A DNA stretch of 64,000 nt. Origin: Polaromonas sp. Its GTDB lineage: Bacteria > Pseudomonadota > Gammaproteobacteria > Burkholderiales > Burkholderiaceae_C. Below the pieces are notes generated by a model. It was not told where the DNA came from. It did no database searches and was given only the letters and a program-made list of their open reading frames with translations. Shown here in pieces: positions 36,347 through 45,371 of the stretch. The number at the start of each line of letters is the position of its first letter. Positions within the stretch are counted from its first letter, which is position 1. The translations under genes and the position numbers were made by a program. The DNA is taken from positions 1-64,000 of the forward strand of contig JAUXPP010000151.1 of NCBI GenBank assembly GCA_030683705.1, given 5' to 3'.

Positions 36347-37215
36347 CACCGGCTCCGGGCAAGCTGCTGGTGGGCCTGATCGGCGCCGGCATCCAGCGTT
36401 CGCTGACACCGGCGATGCAGGAAGAGGAAGCGCGCCAGCAGGGCCTGCGCCTGCACTACCAGCTGATCGACCTCGACCTGACTCCGGGCTCGGTGCAACA
36501 GCTGCCCGCCTTGCTGGTCGCCGCACGCATCATGGGTTTTGCCGGGCTGAACATCACCTATCCCTGCAAGCAGGCGGTGCTGCCGCTGCTGGATGCCTTG
36601 TCGCCCGAGGCCGAGGCCATGGGCGCTGTGAACACCGTGGTGATTCGCGATGGCCGGATGGTGGGCCACAACACCGACGGCTCGGGTTGGGCCTGGGGCT
36701 TGCGCCGCTCGCTGCCGGATGCCGACCTGGCCTGTGTGGTGCTGCTGGGTGCGGGCGGCGCCGGTTCGGCGATTGCGGACGCGGTGTTGCGCCTGGGTGC
36801 CGCGCAACTGCGTGTGGTGGATACCGACCTGGCGCGCGCAGCTGCGCTCGCCGGGGCACTGAACACCCGTTTCGGTGAGCGCGTGATTGCGCTGGACGAT
36901 GCGTCACAAGCCCTGGCAGGCGCGACCGGCCTGATCCACGCCACGCCCACCGGCATGGACAAGTTGCCGGGCCTGCCGATGCCGGCGGCACTGCTGCGGC
37001 CCTCCTTGTGGGTATCGGAGATCGTCTATTTCCCGCTGGCCACCGGCTTGCTGCAGGCGGCGCGGGCTGCCGGTTGCCCGACCATGGACGGCGGCGCCAT
37101 GGCCGTTGGCCAGGCCGTGGGCGCGTTCGAGCTGTTCACCGGCCTGAAAGCTGACGCGGAGCGCATGGGCCGTCACTTCCGGCAACTGCTGGCTGCGCGG
37201 ACCCCCGGAACCTAG
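36343..37215 (+). CDS. Quinate/shikimate dehydrogenase-like protein (AroE superfamily)
   Basis: A 290-residue oxidoreductase. LVGLIGAGIQRSLTPAMQ and NITYPCKQAVLPLLD (with the catalytic Lys) match the catabolic quinate/shikimate dehydrogenase branch of Corynebacterium type rather than biosynthetic AroE; VGHNTDGSGW carries the catalytic Asp. GAGGAGSAIADAV is the nucleotide loop, followed by VVDTD, whose acidic residue favours NAD over NADP. It is translationally coupled to dctM. It would oxidise imported quinate or shikimate. Confidence 0.85.
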   Translation: MTPAPGKLLVGLIGAGIQRSLTPAMQEEEARQQGLRLHYQLIDLDLTPGSVQQLPALLVAARIMGFAGLNITYPCKQAVLPLLDALSPEAEAMGAVNTVVIRDGRMVGHNTDGSGWAWGLRRSLPDADLACVVLLGAGGAGSAIADAVLRLGAAQLRVVDTDLARAAALAGALNTRFGERVIALDDASQALAGATGLIHATPTGMDKLPGLPMPAALLRPSLWVSEIVYFPLATGLLQAARAAGCPTMDGGAMAVGQAVGAFELFTGLKADAERMGRHFRQLLAARTPGT

Positions 37216-37257
37216 CCACCCGCCGGGCTGGCGCACCAGTTCCCGGCCTCCTCTGGA

Positions 37258-37316
37258 TGCTATCAAAAAAGTAGCTGTTCACGCTTGTCAGGAAAGGGCT
37301 GGAGCCCCTTTTTGTT
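37258..37316 (+). terminator. GCTAT mini-repeat (copy 6) ending in a terminator-like hairpin
   Basis: GCTATCAAAAAAGTAGCTGT, then CACGCTTGTCAGGAAA, then a GGGCTGGAGCCCC hairpin followed by TTTTTG. It sits 43 bases after the dehydrogenase stop, so this repeat copy seems to serve as the operon terminator. Confidence 0.6.
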
Positions 37317-37340
37317 TACAGGTGGCAGCCGTGTGACGGC

Positions 37341-37817
37341 TCAGTGGTGGTGACCGTGTTCACCGTGCACATGGCGGTGTGCAATCTCTTCCGCGCTGGC
37401 GGCACGCACGTCGGTCACCGCCAGGGTAAAACGCAGCGCCTTGCCGGCCAGCGGGTGGTTGCCGTCGAGCAGCACCGTGTCGCCCTTGATTTTCACGACC
37501 GTGAACACAATGGTCTTGCCGTCCTCGCCGCGGCCTTCGAGTTGGCCGCCGACCTTGACACCGGGCGGGAACTGCTTTTTGGGGATGGTCTGGACCAGGC
37601 CTTCATCGCGCAGGCCGAAAGCGTCCTCGGGCTGCAATTCCAGCGTGGTCTGGTAACCGGTGGTTTTGCCATCGAGCGCCTCCTCGATTTTCGGCAGCGT
37701 GTTGCCGTAGCCGCCATGCAGGTAGACCATGGGGGTCTTGCTGTCCTCGATGAGTTTGCCCTGCAGGTCGGCGACCTTGAAGCGCAGGCTGACGGCGGTG
37801 TCTTTGGCGATGTTCAT
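37341..37817 (-). CDS. slyD: FKBP-type peptidyl-prolyl isomerase of SlyD type
   Basis: A 158-residue cytosolic prolyl isomerase and chaperone. The FKBP core is interrupted by the IF domain (about residues 70-120) as in SlyD, with GYGNTLPKIEEALDGKTTG and the NHPLAGKALRF segment. The tail is His-rich (HRHVHGEHGHHH), suited to nickel or other metal binding. ATG 37817 gives the typical MNIAKDTAV start. Confidence 0.93.
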   Translation of the reverse strand: MNIAKDTAVSLRFKVADLQGKLIEDSKTPMVYLHGGYGNTLPKIEEALDGKTTGYQTTLELQPEDAFGLRDEGLVQTIPKKQFPPGVKVGGQLEGRGEDGKTIVFTVVKIKGDTVLLDGNHPLAGKALRFTLAVTDVRAASAEEIAHRHVHGEHGHHH

Positions 37818-37945
37818 GGATGTGTTCAAAGGGGGAGGGTGGGAAGTAGGGCCATTTTCGCCCAAACACGAGAAGCCCGCCGGCGGCGCGGGACGGCGGC
37901 ACATCGTATGCTGGCCGGGTTGTTTACCCCATCGGCGCGCCCACC

Positions 37946-40072
37946 ATGAAACCTCCCGCTTGCAACTGGCCCACCCGGGCCGCCGTCCTTGTGCTGGCAT
38001 GGGCTTCGGGTGGCTCCGTGGCGCAGACCCTGGCCCCGGTCACCGTGACGGCGACGCGCACCGAGCTGCCGCCCTTCGAGGTCCCTGCGTCTGTCGATGT
38101 GCTGGACGGCGAGCGCCTGCGCGGCGACGGCCGGGCCCAGCTCAACCTGTCGGAAAGCCTGTCGCTGCTGCCCGGCCTGCTGGCGCGTGACCGGCAGAAC
38201 CAGGCGCAGGACCTGCAACTGTCGGTGCGCGGCTTCGGCGCGCGTTCGACCTTCGGCGTGCGCGGCGTGCGCCTCTACGTGGACGGCATACCGGCCACCA
38301 TGCCGGACGGCCAGGGACAACTTTCACATATCGACATCGCCTCGGTGGGGCGGCTGGAAGTCTTGCGCGGCCCGTTCTCGGTGTTGTACGGCAACTCCTC
38401 GGGCGGCGTGATGCAGGTGTTCACCGAGGAAGGCCAGGGGCCGCCGGTGCTGGGCGGCAGTGTGGCGGCCGGCTCTGGCGGCTTGCGGCGGGCAGACCTC
38501 AGGGCCAGCGGCGCCGCCGGGCCCATGGCTTATGTGCTGAGCGCCGGGCGGCTGAGCACGAACGGCTTTCGCGCGCACAGCGCGGCCGATCGTGAAGGCG
38601 CGAACATGCGGCTGGACTGGGACCTGGCGGGTGACAGCAGGCTGACCCTGCTGGCCAACAGCGTGAAGGTCGAGGCCCAGGACCCGCTGGGCCTGAACCG
38701 CCAGCAATTTGATACCGCGCCGCGCAGTGCCGACCCGGCGGCGACCACCTTCAACACACGCAAGACCGTCAGCCAGCGGCAGGTGGGTGCGGTCTATGAG
38801 CGCAAGGTCGATGCCGACAACCAGCTGCGCCTGATGGTTTACGGCGGTGAACGCGCGACCACGCAGTTCCAGTCGATTCCCGTGGCGGTGCAGGCCGGCG
38901 CGCAGCATCCCGGCGGCGTGATCGGCCTGGACCGCAGCTACGGCGGGCTGGACGCGCGCTGGACCATGCGTACGACGTTGGCGCAGCGCCCGCTGGAAAT
39001 GGTCGGCGGCCTGGCGTACGACAGCATGAGCGAACAACGGCGCGGCTGGCAGAACTTCCAGGGCAGCACGCTGGGTGTGCTGGGCGCGCTGCGCCGCGAC
39101 GAGGACAACCGCGTCACCAGCCTGGACCCGTATCTGCAGGCGACCTGGAAGCCGGCCCCGCGCTGGACCGTCAACGCCGGTGCGCGCCACAGCCGGGTGA
39201 ATTTCGACTCCGCCGACAACTACGTCGTGCCGGGCAACGGCAACGACAGCGGCAGCGTGTCCTACAGCGCCACCCTGCCGGCGGCGGGCGTGAGTTTTGC
39301 GCCATCGGCGCAGTGGCGGGTGTATGCAGCGGCCGGGCGCGGGTTCGAAACGCCGACTTTCAATGAGCTGGCTTACCGCGCCACGGGCGGCGGGCTCAAC
39401 TTCGCGCTGCGCCCCTCGCGCAGTGACAACCTCGAAGCCGGTGTGAAATGGCGCACTGCAGAAGGCGCGGCCACCCGTGCCGAATGGACAGCGGCCGTGT
39501 TCCACACCGCCACGCAGGATGAGATCGTCACGCAAAGCAATACCGGCGGGCGCAGCACTTTTCAGAACGCTGGCGAGACTCGCCGCCGCGGCCTCGAACT
39601 GGCGGCCAGCATCGCGCCGGCGCGTCACTGGCTGGCGCAGCTCTCCTACACGCTGCTTGATGCGCGTTACCGCGATGCTTTTGCCTGCCCGGTCAATGCC
39701 AACCTTTGCCCGGCCGGCCAGGTACCGGCCGGCAACCGCATTCCGGGCACGGCGCGACATGCCCTGGCGATGGAACTGGGCTGGCGCCCGCCCACCGGCT
39801 GGCGCAGCGGTGTCGATGCGCGTTACCTGAGCAATGTCGCGGTCAACGACGTCAACAGCGATGCGGCCGCGTCCTTCGTCACGCTGGGTGCGCATGTGGG
39901 CTATGTGTTCGACCTGGCACGCTGGAACATCGCCGCGACCGCACGCGTGGACAACCTGGCCGACCGCAAATACGCCGGCTCGGTCATCGTCAACGAAGGC
40001 AATGGCCGCTACTTCGAGCCGGCGGCCGGCCGCAACTACGTGCTGTCGCTGTCGGCCAGTTACCGCTTCTAG
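37946..40072 (+). CDS. TonB-dependent outer-membrane receptor
   Basis: A 708-residue receptor. A signal peptide ends near SVAQ (about residue 27) and is followed by the TonB-box-like VTVTATR, the plug domain (about 35-160, with [21 protein letters not shown] and GNSSGGV) and a beta-barrel ending in YRF, the usual last Phe. Plug sequence suggests a siderophore or iron-complex receptor; a cobalamin or other ligand cannot be excluded. I found no B12-box riboswitch upstream. It is followed 49 bp later by queC. Confidence 0.9.
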   Translation: MKPPACNWPTRAAVLVLAWASGGSVAQTLAPVTVTATRTELPPFEVPASVDVLDGERLRGDGRAQLNLSESLSLLPGLLARDRQNQAQDLQLSVRGFGARSTFGVRGVRLYVDGIPATMPDGQGQLSHIDIASVGRLEVLRGPFSVLYGNSSGGVMQVFTEEGQGPPVLGGSVAAGSGGLRRADLRASGAAGPMAYVLSAGRLSTNGFRAHSAADREGANMRLDWDLAGDSRLTLLANSVKVEAQDPLGLNRQQFDTAPRSADPAATTFNTRKTVSQRQVGAVYERKVDADNQLRLMVYGGERATTQFQSIPVAVQAGAQHPGGVIGLDRSYGGLDARWTMRTTLAQRPLEMVGGLAYDSMSEQRRGWQNFQGSTLGVLGALRRDEDNRVTSLDPYLQATWKPAPRWTVNAGARHSRVNFDSADNYVVPGNGNDSGSVSYSATLPAAGVSFAPSAQWRVYAAAGRGFETPTFNELAYRATGGGLNFALRPSRSDNLEAGVKWRTAEGAATRAEWTAAVFHTATQDEIVTQSNTGGRSTFQNAGETRRRGLELAASIAPARHWLAQLSYTLLDARYRDAFACPVNANLCPAGQVPAGNRIPGTARHALAMELGWRPPTGWRSGVDARYLSNVAVNDVNSDAAASFVTLGAHVGYVFDLARWNIAATARVDNLADRKYAGSVIVNEGNGRYFEPAAGRNYVLSLSASYRF

Positions 40073-40121
40073 CGCTGCGGGCGGGCACAATAACTGTTTT
40101 GCCGCTGCCCGATGTTCCGCC

Positions 40122-40829
40122 ATGCACACCACCGCCCTTGTTCTGTTTTCCGGAGGCCAGGACTCCACCACCTGCCTGGCCCAGGCGCTGGCCAAGTACC
40201 GGCGCGTGGAGACCGTGGGCTTTGACTACGGCCAGCGCCACAGCGTGGAACTCAAGGCGCGGCTGGTGGTGCTGCAGCAGGTGCGTGCGCAGTTTCCGCA
40301 GTGGGCCGGCAAGCTCGGCGATGACCATGTGCTGGACCTCGCGGTGCTGGGCCAGGTCAGCGAGACCTCGCTGACACGCGACACGGCGTTCAAGATGGAA
40401 AGTTCCGGCCTGCCGAATACCTTTGTGCCCGGCCGCAACCTGCTGTTCCTGACCCTGGCCGCGGCACTGGCCTACCGCCGCGACCTGCAGGTGCTGGTCA
40501 CCGGCGTCTGCGAGACCGATTTTTCAGGCTACCCCGATTGCCGCGACGACACCATGAAAGCCATGCAACTGGCGCTGTCGCTGGGCATGGACAAACGTTT
40601 CCTGATTGACACGCCGCTGATGTGGATAGACAAGGCCGCGACCTGGTCCATGGCCGAGGCGCTGGGCGGGCAGGCGCTGGTTCAGCTCATCATCGAGCAC
40701 ACCCACACCTGTTACCTCGGCGACCGTGAACACCGGCAGGACTGGGGCTACGGCTGCGGTAGCTGCCCGGCCTGCGAGTTGCGCGCGCGCGGGTATGCGG
40801 CTTACGCGGCGGCCCCGCCCGCAGGCTGA
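40122..40829 (+). CDS. queC: 7-cyano-7-deazaguanine (preQ0) synthase QueC
   Basis: A 235-residue enzyme of queuosine synthesis that converts 7-carboxy-7-deazaguanine to preQ0. The PP-loop SGGQDSTT is at about residues 10-17. The zinc cysteines are CYLG...CGSCPAC near the C-terminus. ATG 40122 is used; upstream in-frame sequence is the TonB receptor gene. Its 3' end overlaps that of the convergent ABC gene by 28 bp. Confidence 0.95.
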   Translation: MHTTALVLFSGGQDSTTCLAQALAKYRRVETVGFDYGQRHSVELKARLVVLQQVRAQFPQWAGKLGDDHVLDLAVLGQVSETSLTRDTAFKMESSGLPNTFVPGRNLLFLTLAAALAYRRDLQVLVTGVCETDFSGYPDCRDDTMKAMQLALSLGMDKRFLIDTPLMWIDKAATWSMAEALGGQALVQLIIEHTHTCYLGDREHRQDWGYGCGSCPACELRARGYAAYAAAPPAG

Positions 40830-42640
40830 TCGGTGGCAGTCTCGCGCAGCTGGTACAAGGCTGCTGCGCCTTCAGGCAGTTTTTCCAGCGTCCACTGCCT
40901 GTTGTGAAAAGCCGCGACGGCCGGCCGGTGGGCAATCGATACCAGGGCGCCGCCGGCCTGCCGGACCTGCGCCGTCAGGCGTTCGTACAGGGTTTTTTCG
41001 GCCGCTTCGTCCAGTGCGCTGGTGGCCTCGTCGGCAAACACCCAGGACGGCTTTTTCAGCAGCACGCGGGCAATCGCCAGGCGTTGCTGTTCGCCGCCCG
41101 ACAGCTTCTGGCTCCAGGCGTCCTCGTCGTCGAGCCGCGCGGCCAGTTGCGGCAGCAAGGCGTCGTCCAGCGCCTGGCGCAGGGCGTCGTCGCTGTAGCT
41201 GCCGGCCGGCTGCGGGTAGGCCAGCGCGTCGCGCAGGCGGCCGTTGGGAAAGTAGGGGCGCTGCGGGATGAACATGGTGTTGGCCGGCAGCGCGGTGCGA
41301 CCACGGCTGAACGGCCAGATCCCCGCGAAAGAACGGAACAGCGTGGATTTCCCGCTGCCCGACGGGCCCTTGATCAGGACCTGGTCACCCGCTTCGGCAT
41401 GCAGTGAAACGCCGCTGAGCAGGACCGCCCCGCCAGGCAGGGACACCGTCAGGTCCTGCGTGTCGAGTGCTCGTGCCGAAGCATCAGACGCTACTGAATT
41501 GATAGCTGCCTGCGCTTGCTGCGCCTGGCTCAGGGCCCTGAAACTGTCTTCAAAACTGGTCAGGCGGTCGGTCGTGGCGCGCCAGGCCGCCAGGCTGCTG
41601 TAGTTGTCGACAAACCAGCTCAGCGAGTCCTGCACCCGGCCGAAGGCCGACGCAATCTGCATCAGCTGCCCGAGCTGGATGGCACCGCTGAAAAAGCGCG
41701 GCGCGGCCACGATGAAGGGAAACACCACCGCCGCCTGGCCGAAGAAATTGGTGAACCAGATCAGGTTTTTCTGCTTCCTGATCAGCGTCAGGTAATTGCC
41801 CAGCACCGTGGCAAAGCGGCCGTCCAGTTGCACCCGTTCGACGGCTTCGCCTTTGTCCAGCGCAATCGACTCGCTGTACTCGCGCACCCGCACCATGTGG
41901 TGGCGGAAGTCGGCCTCGTAACGTTGCTGCAGGAAGTTCAGGCGGATCTGCGGCCGGCCGATGTAGTGGGTGATGATGCTGCCCGCGGTGCAGTACAGCA
42001 CCGCCATCCAGACCATGAAGCCCGGGATGTTGAAACTGCTGCCGCCCAGGGTGAAGGCAAACGGCCCCGACAGGCTCCACAGGATGCCGACAAAACTCAG
42101 CAGCGTCACCACGGCGTTGAGCAGGCCCATGCTCAGGGAGATGGTGTAACTGGTGAACAGGTTCAGGTCTTCCTGGATGCGCTGGTCCGGGTTGTCCGGC
42201 GTGGCCGGCTGCGCGCCCGAGGGGGCATAACGGGCCAGCTCCATCTGGTAGAAGGCCTTGTTGGCCAGCCAGCGCTCGAGGTAATGCGCGGTCATCCAGG
42301 CGCGCCAGCGGATCTCCAGCAGCTGCGTCAGGTAAAAGCGGTAGACCGCGATGATGATGAAGGCAAAGGCCAGGTAGGTGAAACGGCCGAGCTGCTCCCA
42401 GAACACCGGCTGGTTTTTTTCCTGCACGGCGTCGTAAAACACCCGGTTCCAGTCGTTGAGCAGCACCAACATGTAGACCGCCGCGAGGTTCAGCAGCACG
42501 ATGGCCAGCAGCAGGCCGCGCGCTTTCCATTTCTCTTCCGACTGGAAGTAGGGCCGCGTCAGCGCCCAGGTCTTGCGGCAAAAATCCTGGAAGGCGGCGA
42601 ATTTGCCGGACACGGTGGAAGCCGTGAGAGTCGTGACCAT
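40802..42640 (-). CDS. ABC transporter, fused permease-ATPase of the SbmA/BacA-YddA type
   Basis: A 612-residue protein. Six N-terminal helices (about residues 40-350) belong to the SbmA/BacA-like ABC membrane domain ([11 protein letters not shown] and [16 protein letters not shown] are family hallmarks). A C-terminal ATPase has [25 protein letters not shown] and [10 protein letters not shown]. Members import cobalamin, peptides or fatty acyl compounds. Nearby cobalamin genes make B12 a candidate, by inference only. The linker (about residues 373-384) is encoded by a mini-repeat. Confidence 0.88.
   Translation of the reverse strand: MVTTLTASTVSGKFAAFQDFCRKTWALTRPYFQSEEKWKARGLLLAIVLLNLAAVYMLVLLNDWNRVFYDAVQEKNQPVFWEQLGRFTYLAFAFIIIAVYRFYLTQLLEIRWRAWMTAHYLERWLANKAFYQMELARYAPSGAQPATPDNPDQRIQEDLNLFTSYTISLSMGLLNAVVTLLSFVGILWSLSGPFAFTLGGSSFNIPGFMVWMAVLYCTAGSIITHYIGRPQIRLNFLQQRYEADFRHHMVRVREYSESIALDKGEAVERVQLDGRFATVLGNYLTLIRKQKNLIWFTNFFGQAAVVFPFIVAAPRFFSGAIQLGQLMQIASAFGRVQDSLSWFVDNYSSLAAWRATTDRLTSFEDSFRALSQAQQAQAAINSVASDASARALDTQDLTVSLPGGAVLLSGVSLHAEAGDQVLIKGPSGSGKSTLFRSFAGIWPFSRGRTALPANTMFIPQRPYFPNGRLRDALAYPQPAGSYSDDALRQALDDALLPQLAARLDDEDAWSQKLSGGEQQRLAIARVLLKKPSWVFADEATSALDEAAEKTLYERLTAQVRQAGGALVSIAHRPAVAAFHNRQWTLEKLPEGAAALYQLRETATDQPAGGAAA
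41490..41521 (+). repeat. GCTAT mini-repeat, copy 7 (inside the ABC gene)
   Basis: GCTACTGAATTGATAGCTGC then CTGCGCTTGCTG on the plus strand, antisense to the gene. It falls exactly in the linker between membrane and ATPase domains, in frame. Confidence 0.6.
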
Positions 42641-42731
42641 GGGGTGTTGTCCTTCTTGGGCGAGTGAGCGCCAGTGTAAGGCTGTCGCGCCGGCGAAATG
42701 TACCGTGCGGCGACAGCGCTAGGATGTCTGC

Positions 42732-43547
42732 ATGAACACTCCTTCTTCCCTTCCACCCGCCGAAGGCAGCGTAGACTGCACGGTGCAAGGCGGCCTGCTG
42801 CTGATCGCCATCAACCGGCCTGCCAAACGCAACGGCTTCACGCCGAAGATGTTCCGTGAACTCGGCGAGGCCTACACGCGGCTGGACGATGACCCGGCGC
42901 TGCGTGTCGGCGTGTTACATGCGCTGGGCGACCATTTCACCGCCGGGCTGGACCTGCCGACGATCGCGCCGCTGATGCAGCGCGGCGAAAAGGCGGTGCC
43001 GCCGGGCCTGGTCGATCCGCTGAATCTGGGCATGGACGGCTACCGGCGCCGCAGCAAACCCATGGTGGTGGCGGTGCAGGGCATTACTTACACGCTGGGC
43101 ATCGAACTGATGCTGGCGGCCGACATCGTGGTGGCGGCGGACGATTGCCGCTTCTCGCAACTCGAGGTCAAGCGCGGCATCATGGCCACGGGTGGCGCCA
43201 CCCTGCGCATGGCCGAACGCGCCGGACTGGGCAACGCGCTGCTGCATCTGCTCACGGGCGACGAGTTCGGCAGTGCTGAAGCCCTGCGGCTGAACTTTGT
43301 GCAGAAAGTGGTGCCGGCCGCGCAGGTGCTGGACGAGGCGCTGCGTATTGCCGAAACCATTGCCGCCCAGGCGCCGCTGGCCGTGGTGGCGACACGAAAA
43401 AATGCACTCAAAGCCGTGGAACAGGGTCCGCTGGCCGCGATGCAGGACTTCATCACGGTGCAGCAGGCGCTGTCGCGCAGTGAGGATGCGGCCGAAGGGG
43501 TGCGCTCGTTTGTCGAGAAGCGGCCGGCGAAGTTTCAGGGGCGCTGA
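42732..43547 (+). CDS. Enoyl-CoA hydratase/isomerase (crotonase) family protein
   Basis: A 271-residue crotonase-fold protein. LGDHFTAGLDLPTIA forms the first oxyanion-hole strand and VQGITYTLGIELMLAADIVVAADDCRF the second. The usual catalytic Glu pair is partly changed, so hydratase versus isomerase cannot be decided. It stands alone, divergent from the ABC transporter by 91 bp. The substrate is unknown. Confidence 0.87.
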   Translation: MNTPSSLPPAEGSVDCTVQGGLLLIAINRPAKRNGFTPKMFRELGEAYTRLDDDPALRVGVLHALGDHFTAGLDLPTIAPLMQRGEKAVPPGLVDPLNLGMDGYRRRSKPMVVAVQGITYTLGIELMLAADIVVAADDCRFSQLEVKRGIMATGGATLRMAERAGLGNALLHLLTGDEFGSAEALRLNFVQKVVPAAQVLDEALRIAETIAAQAPLAVVATRKNALKAVEQGPLAAMQDFITVQQALSRSEDAAEGVRSFVEKRPAKFQGR

Positions 43548-43559
43548 CTTTCCTGCCGT

Positions 43560-43617
43560 TCGCCCTGAGCCTGTCGAAGGGCTGATGCAAGGCTTCGACG
43601 GGCTCAGCCCGAACGGT
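43560..43617. repeat. Inverted TTCGCCCTGAGCCTGTCGAAGG repeat between convergent genes
   Basis: CCGTTCGCCCTGAGCCTGTC and its near-complement CGACGGGCTCAGCCCGAACG surround a short centre. The half-site also occurs at about 5247-5268 (CTGAGCTTGTCGAAGG). It is a widespread proteobacterial dispersed palindrome; here it lies between two convergent genes where it could end transcription from both sides. Confidence 0.7.
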
Positions 43618-43637
43618 GTGGGCGAGAGGTGAGCGCT

Positions 43638-44696
43638 TCAGGACAGCTGGTTCGACACGCCGCTGATCACATGGCCCGAGGGCACGTGCTGCGAGGCCGA
43701 GTCGACATGGCCGGTCTGGTCATCGAAGAAGAAGTCGGGCTCGAATTCGCGCAGGAATTCGCCCTTGGGCAGGCCGCCCAGAAACATGGCTTCATCGACC
43801 TCGATGTTCCAGTCCATCAATGTGCGGATCGCGCGTTCGTGCGCCGGCGCGCTGCGCGCCGTCACCAGCGCGGTGCGTATGCGCATGCGCGAGGTGCCGA
43901 CACTTTGCAGCCGGTGCAGCGCCTCCAGCAAGGGCTTGAACGGTCCGGCCAGCAGCGGCTGCGCGGCCTTGTCGCGTTCGTGCGCCTGGAAGGCCGACAG
44001 GCCCTGCGCCTGGAACACCCGTTCGGCCTCGTCCGAAAAAATCACCGCGTCGCCGTCGAAGGCGATGCGTACCTCGTTCGGGTGTTTGTCGCTGGCATGC
44101 GCCGACTGCGGGTAGACCTGCGCGGCCGGCACACCGGCGGCGAGGGCGTCGCGCACGTCGCTCAGGTGCGCCGACAAAAACAGGTTGGCGTGCAGCGGCT
44201 TGAGGTAGCGCCAGGGTGCCTCGCCGCGGTTGAAGGTGCCGCGCTGGATGTTCAGGCCGTAGTGCTGCGCCGAGCGGAACACCCGCATGCCCGAGACCGG
44301 GTCGTTGCGCGACAGGATCACGACCTCGACGCGCCGCGCCTGTTTTGAAGTGCCGGCGGGTGCAGGATTTTCCGACGGGCCGCCCCTAGGAAAATCAGCC
44401 CCCTCGGGGGGCAGCGAAGTACGCGAAGCGACGAGCGTGGGGGCCAGTTTTTCGTCCAGGGCATCGGGCGCTTCGTTGAAGGCCAGCAGTTTTTTGACCA
44501 GCGAAAAGGCCACGCCGGGTTTGGCCGGCACGTCAAGGCGGTCCAGTTGCAGCTTCATGTAGGCCGCGTCTTTTTTGGCGCCGGGCACGGGCGGCTGCAC
44601 CATGCCGTCCTCGAACACGCGGTTTTCTTCTTCGAAGTCGAACAGCGCGCGCGATGAAATCGCCACCACCAGTTGTCCGTCCAGAGTTGCTGCCAT
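43638..44696 (-). CDS. Cytosolic 5'-nucleotidase family protein carrying an in-frame repeat insertion
   Basis: A 352-residue member of the 5'-nucleotidase family PF06189, which dephosphorylates nucleoside monophosphates. Recognisable parts are ISSRALFDFEEEN, VILSRNDPVSGMRVFRSAQHYGLNIQR, RIAFDGDAVIFSDEAERV and FLGGLPKGEFLREFEPDFFFDDQ. Residues about 84-110 (LAPTLVASRTSLPPEGADF...) do not fit the family; they are the translation of an ~80-bp dispersed repeat inserted in frame just before the VILSRND strand. Confidence 0.85.
   Translation of the reverse strand: MAATLDGQLVVAISSRALFDFEEENRVFEDGMVQPPVPGAKKDAAYMKLQLDRLDVPAKPGVAFSLVKKLLAFNEAPDALDEKLAPTLVASRTSLPPEGADFPRGGPSENPAPAGTSKQARRVEVVILSRNDPVSGMRVFRSAQHYGLNIQRGTFNRGEAPWRYLKPLHANLFLSAHLSDVRDALAAGVPAAQVYPQSAHASDKHPNEVRIAFDGDAVIFSDEAERVFQAQGLSAFQAHERDKAAQPLLAGPFKPLLEALHRLQSVGTSRMRIRTALVTARSAPAHERAIRTLMDWNIEVDEAMFLGGLPKGEFLREFEPDFFFDDQTGHVDSASQHVPSGHVISGVSNQLS
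44367..44445 (-). repeat. CCCCCACGCTCGTC two-hairpin element, copy c (inside the 5'-nucleotidase gene)
   Basis: Full-length copy, read on the minus strand: GGCCCCCACGCTCGTCGCTT, hairpin CCCCCCGAGGGGG, then ATTTTCC...GGAAAAT arms around GGGGCGGCC. It is in frame and open in the host gene. Confidence 0.85.
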
Positions 44697-44713
44697 GGTT
44701 TGCCTGTGTTGCC

Positions 44714-45280
44714 TCAGCGGGAATGCTTGAACGATAGCTCAAGTGTGCGCCATTGGCCGCAGGCTGTCGCGTCCAGCGGCCACTGGTCGGCGCGTTCGAC
44801 CTGGCGGATGCCCCGGGCCAGCAGCTGCGCGGCGCGGATGATGCCGGCGTGGGTGATCCACACGGCGTCGGCATCCTGATCCCGCAATTCGTCAAAGGCC
44901 GCGCCGACGCGTTGCATCACCGCGTGCACGGTTTCGCCATGGCCGCCCACGGCATGGCCGGCGAAGTCGGCGGTCCAGGCGTCGAATTCGCTTTGGGCAA
45001 TCGCGTCCCAGCGCCGGCCCTCCCAGTTGCCGAAGTCCATTTCGCGCAGCCTGGCATCACTTCCAACCGTCAAATCGGGCCGCAGCCCTTGCAGCACCTG
45101 CGTGAGCTGCTCACATCTTTGTAGCGGTGAGCTGCTGACCCGCAGGCCCTGAGGCAGCACTTCCGCGAGTGCAAGGGCAGATGCGCGGGTGGCGCCGTCA
45201 TCGGCCGGCACGTCCAGCGCGCCGTAACAACTGCCGGGCGCCAGCAGCACCGGTGCGTGGCGGACCAGCCAGAGTTTCAT
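44714..45280 (-). CDS. cobC: Histidine phosphatase, probable alpha-ribazole phosphatase
   Basis: A 188-residue phosphatase with LVRHAPV at the N-terminus, the REMDFGNWEGRRWDAI acidic segment and WITHAGIIRA with the second His. The cobS-cobT neighbours point to CobC, which removes the phosphate from alpha-ribazole-5'-phosphate in nucleotide-loop assembly. It lies downstream of cobS, separated only by a dispersed repeat. Confidence 0.82.
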   Translation of the reverse strand: MKLWLVRHAPVLLAPGSCYGALDVPADDGATRASALALAEVLPQGLRVSSSPLQRCEQLTQVLQGLRPDLTVGSDARLREMDFGNWEGRRWDAIAQSEFDAWTADFAGHAVGGHGETVHAVMQRVGAAFDELRDQDADAVWITHAGIIRAAQLLARGIRQVERADQWPLDATACGQWRTLELSFKHSR

Positions 45281-45285
45281 GCGGC

Positions 45286-45366
45286 AATTTTCCGTAGGGC
45301 CGCCCCAAGGAAAATTAGCCCCCTATGGGGGCAGAGAGCTACACGCAGTGACGCGAACGTGGGGGT
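45286..45366 (-). repeat. CCCCCACGCTCGTC two-hairpin element, copy d (between cobS and cobC)
   Basis: Full-length copy. AATTTTCC/GGAAAATT arms are at 45286 and 45309, then the CCCCCTATGGGGG hairpin and GACCCCCACGTTCGCGTCAC on the minus strand. It fills the 91-bp gap between the two genes almost completely. Confidence 0.85.
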
Positions 45367-45371
45367 CATGT

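Noticed and set aside
37818-37945. Cobalamin riboswitch ahead of the TonB receptor
   Set aside because: No B12 box or typical conserved core visible in the 128-bp leader.
40080-40121. preQ1 riboswitch ahead of queC
   Set aside because: The gap is only 49 bp and lacks the C-rich pseudoknot pattern.
40802-40829. 28-bp 3' overlap of queC and the ABC gene as a regulatory antisense signal
   Set aside because: Short convergent overlaps are common in compact genomes; nothing more supports regulation.
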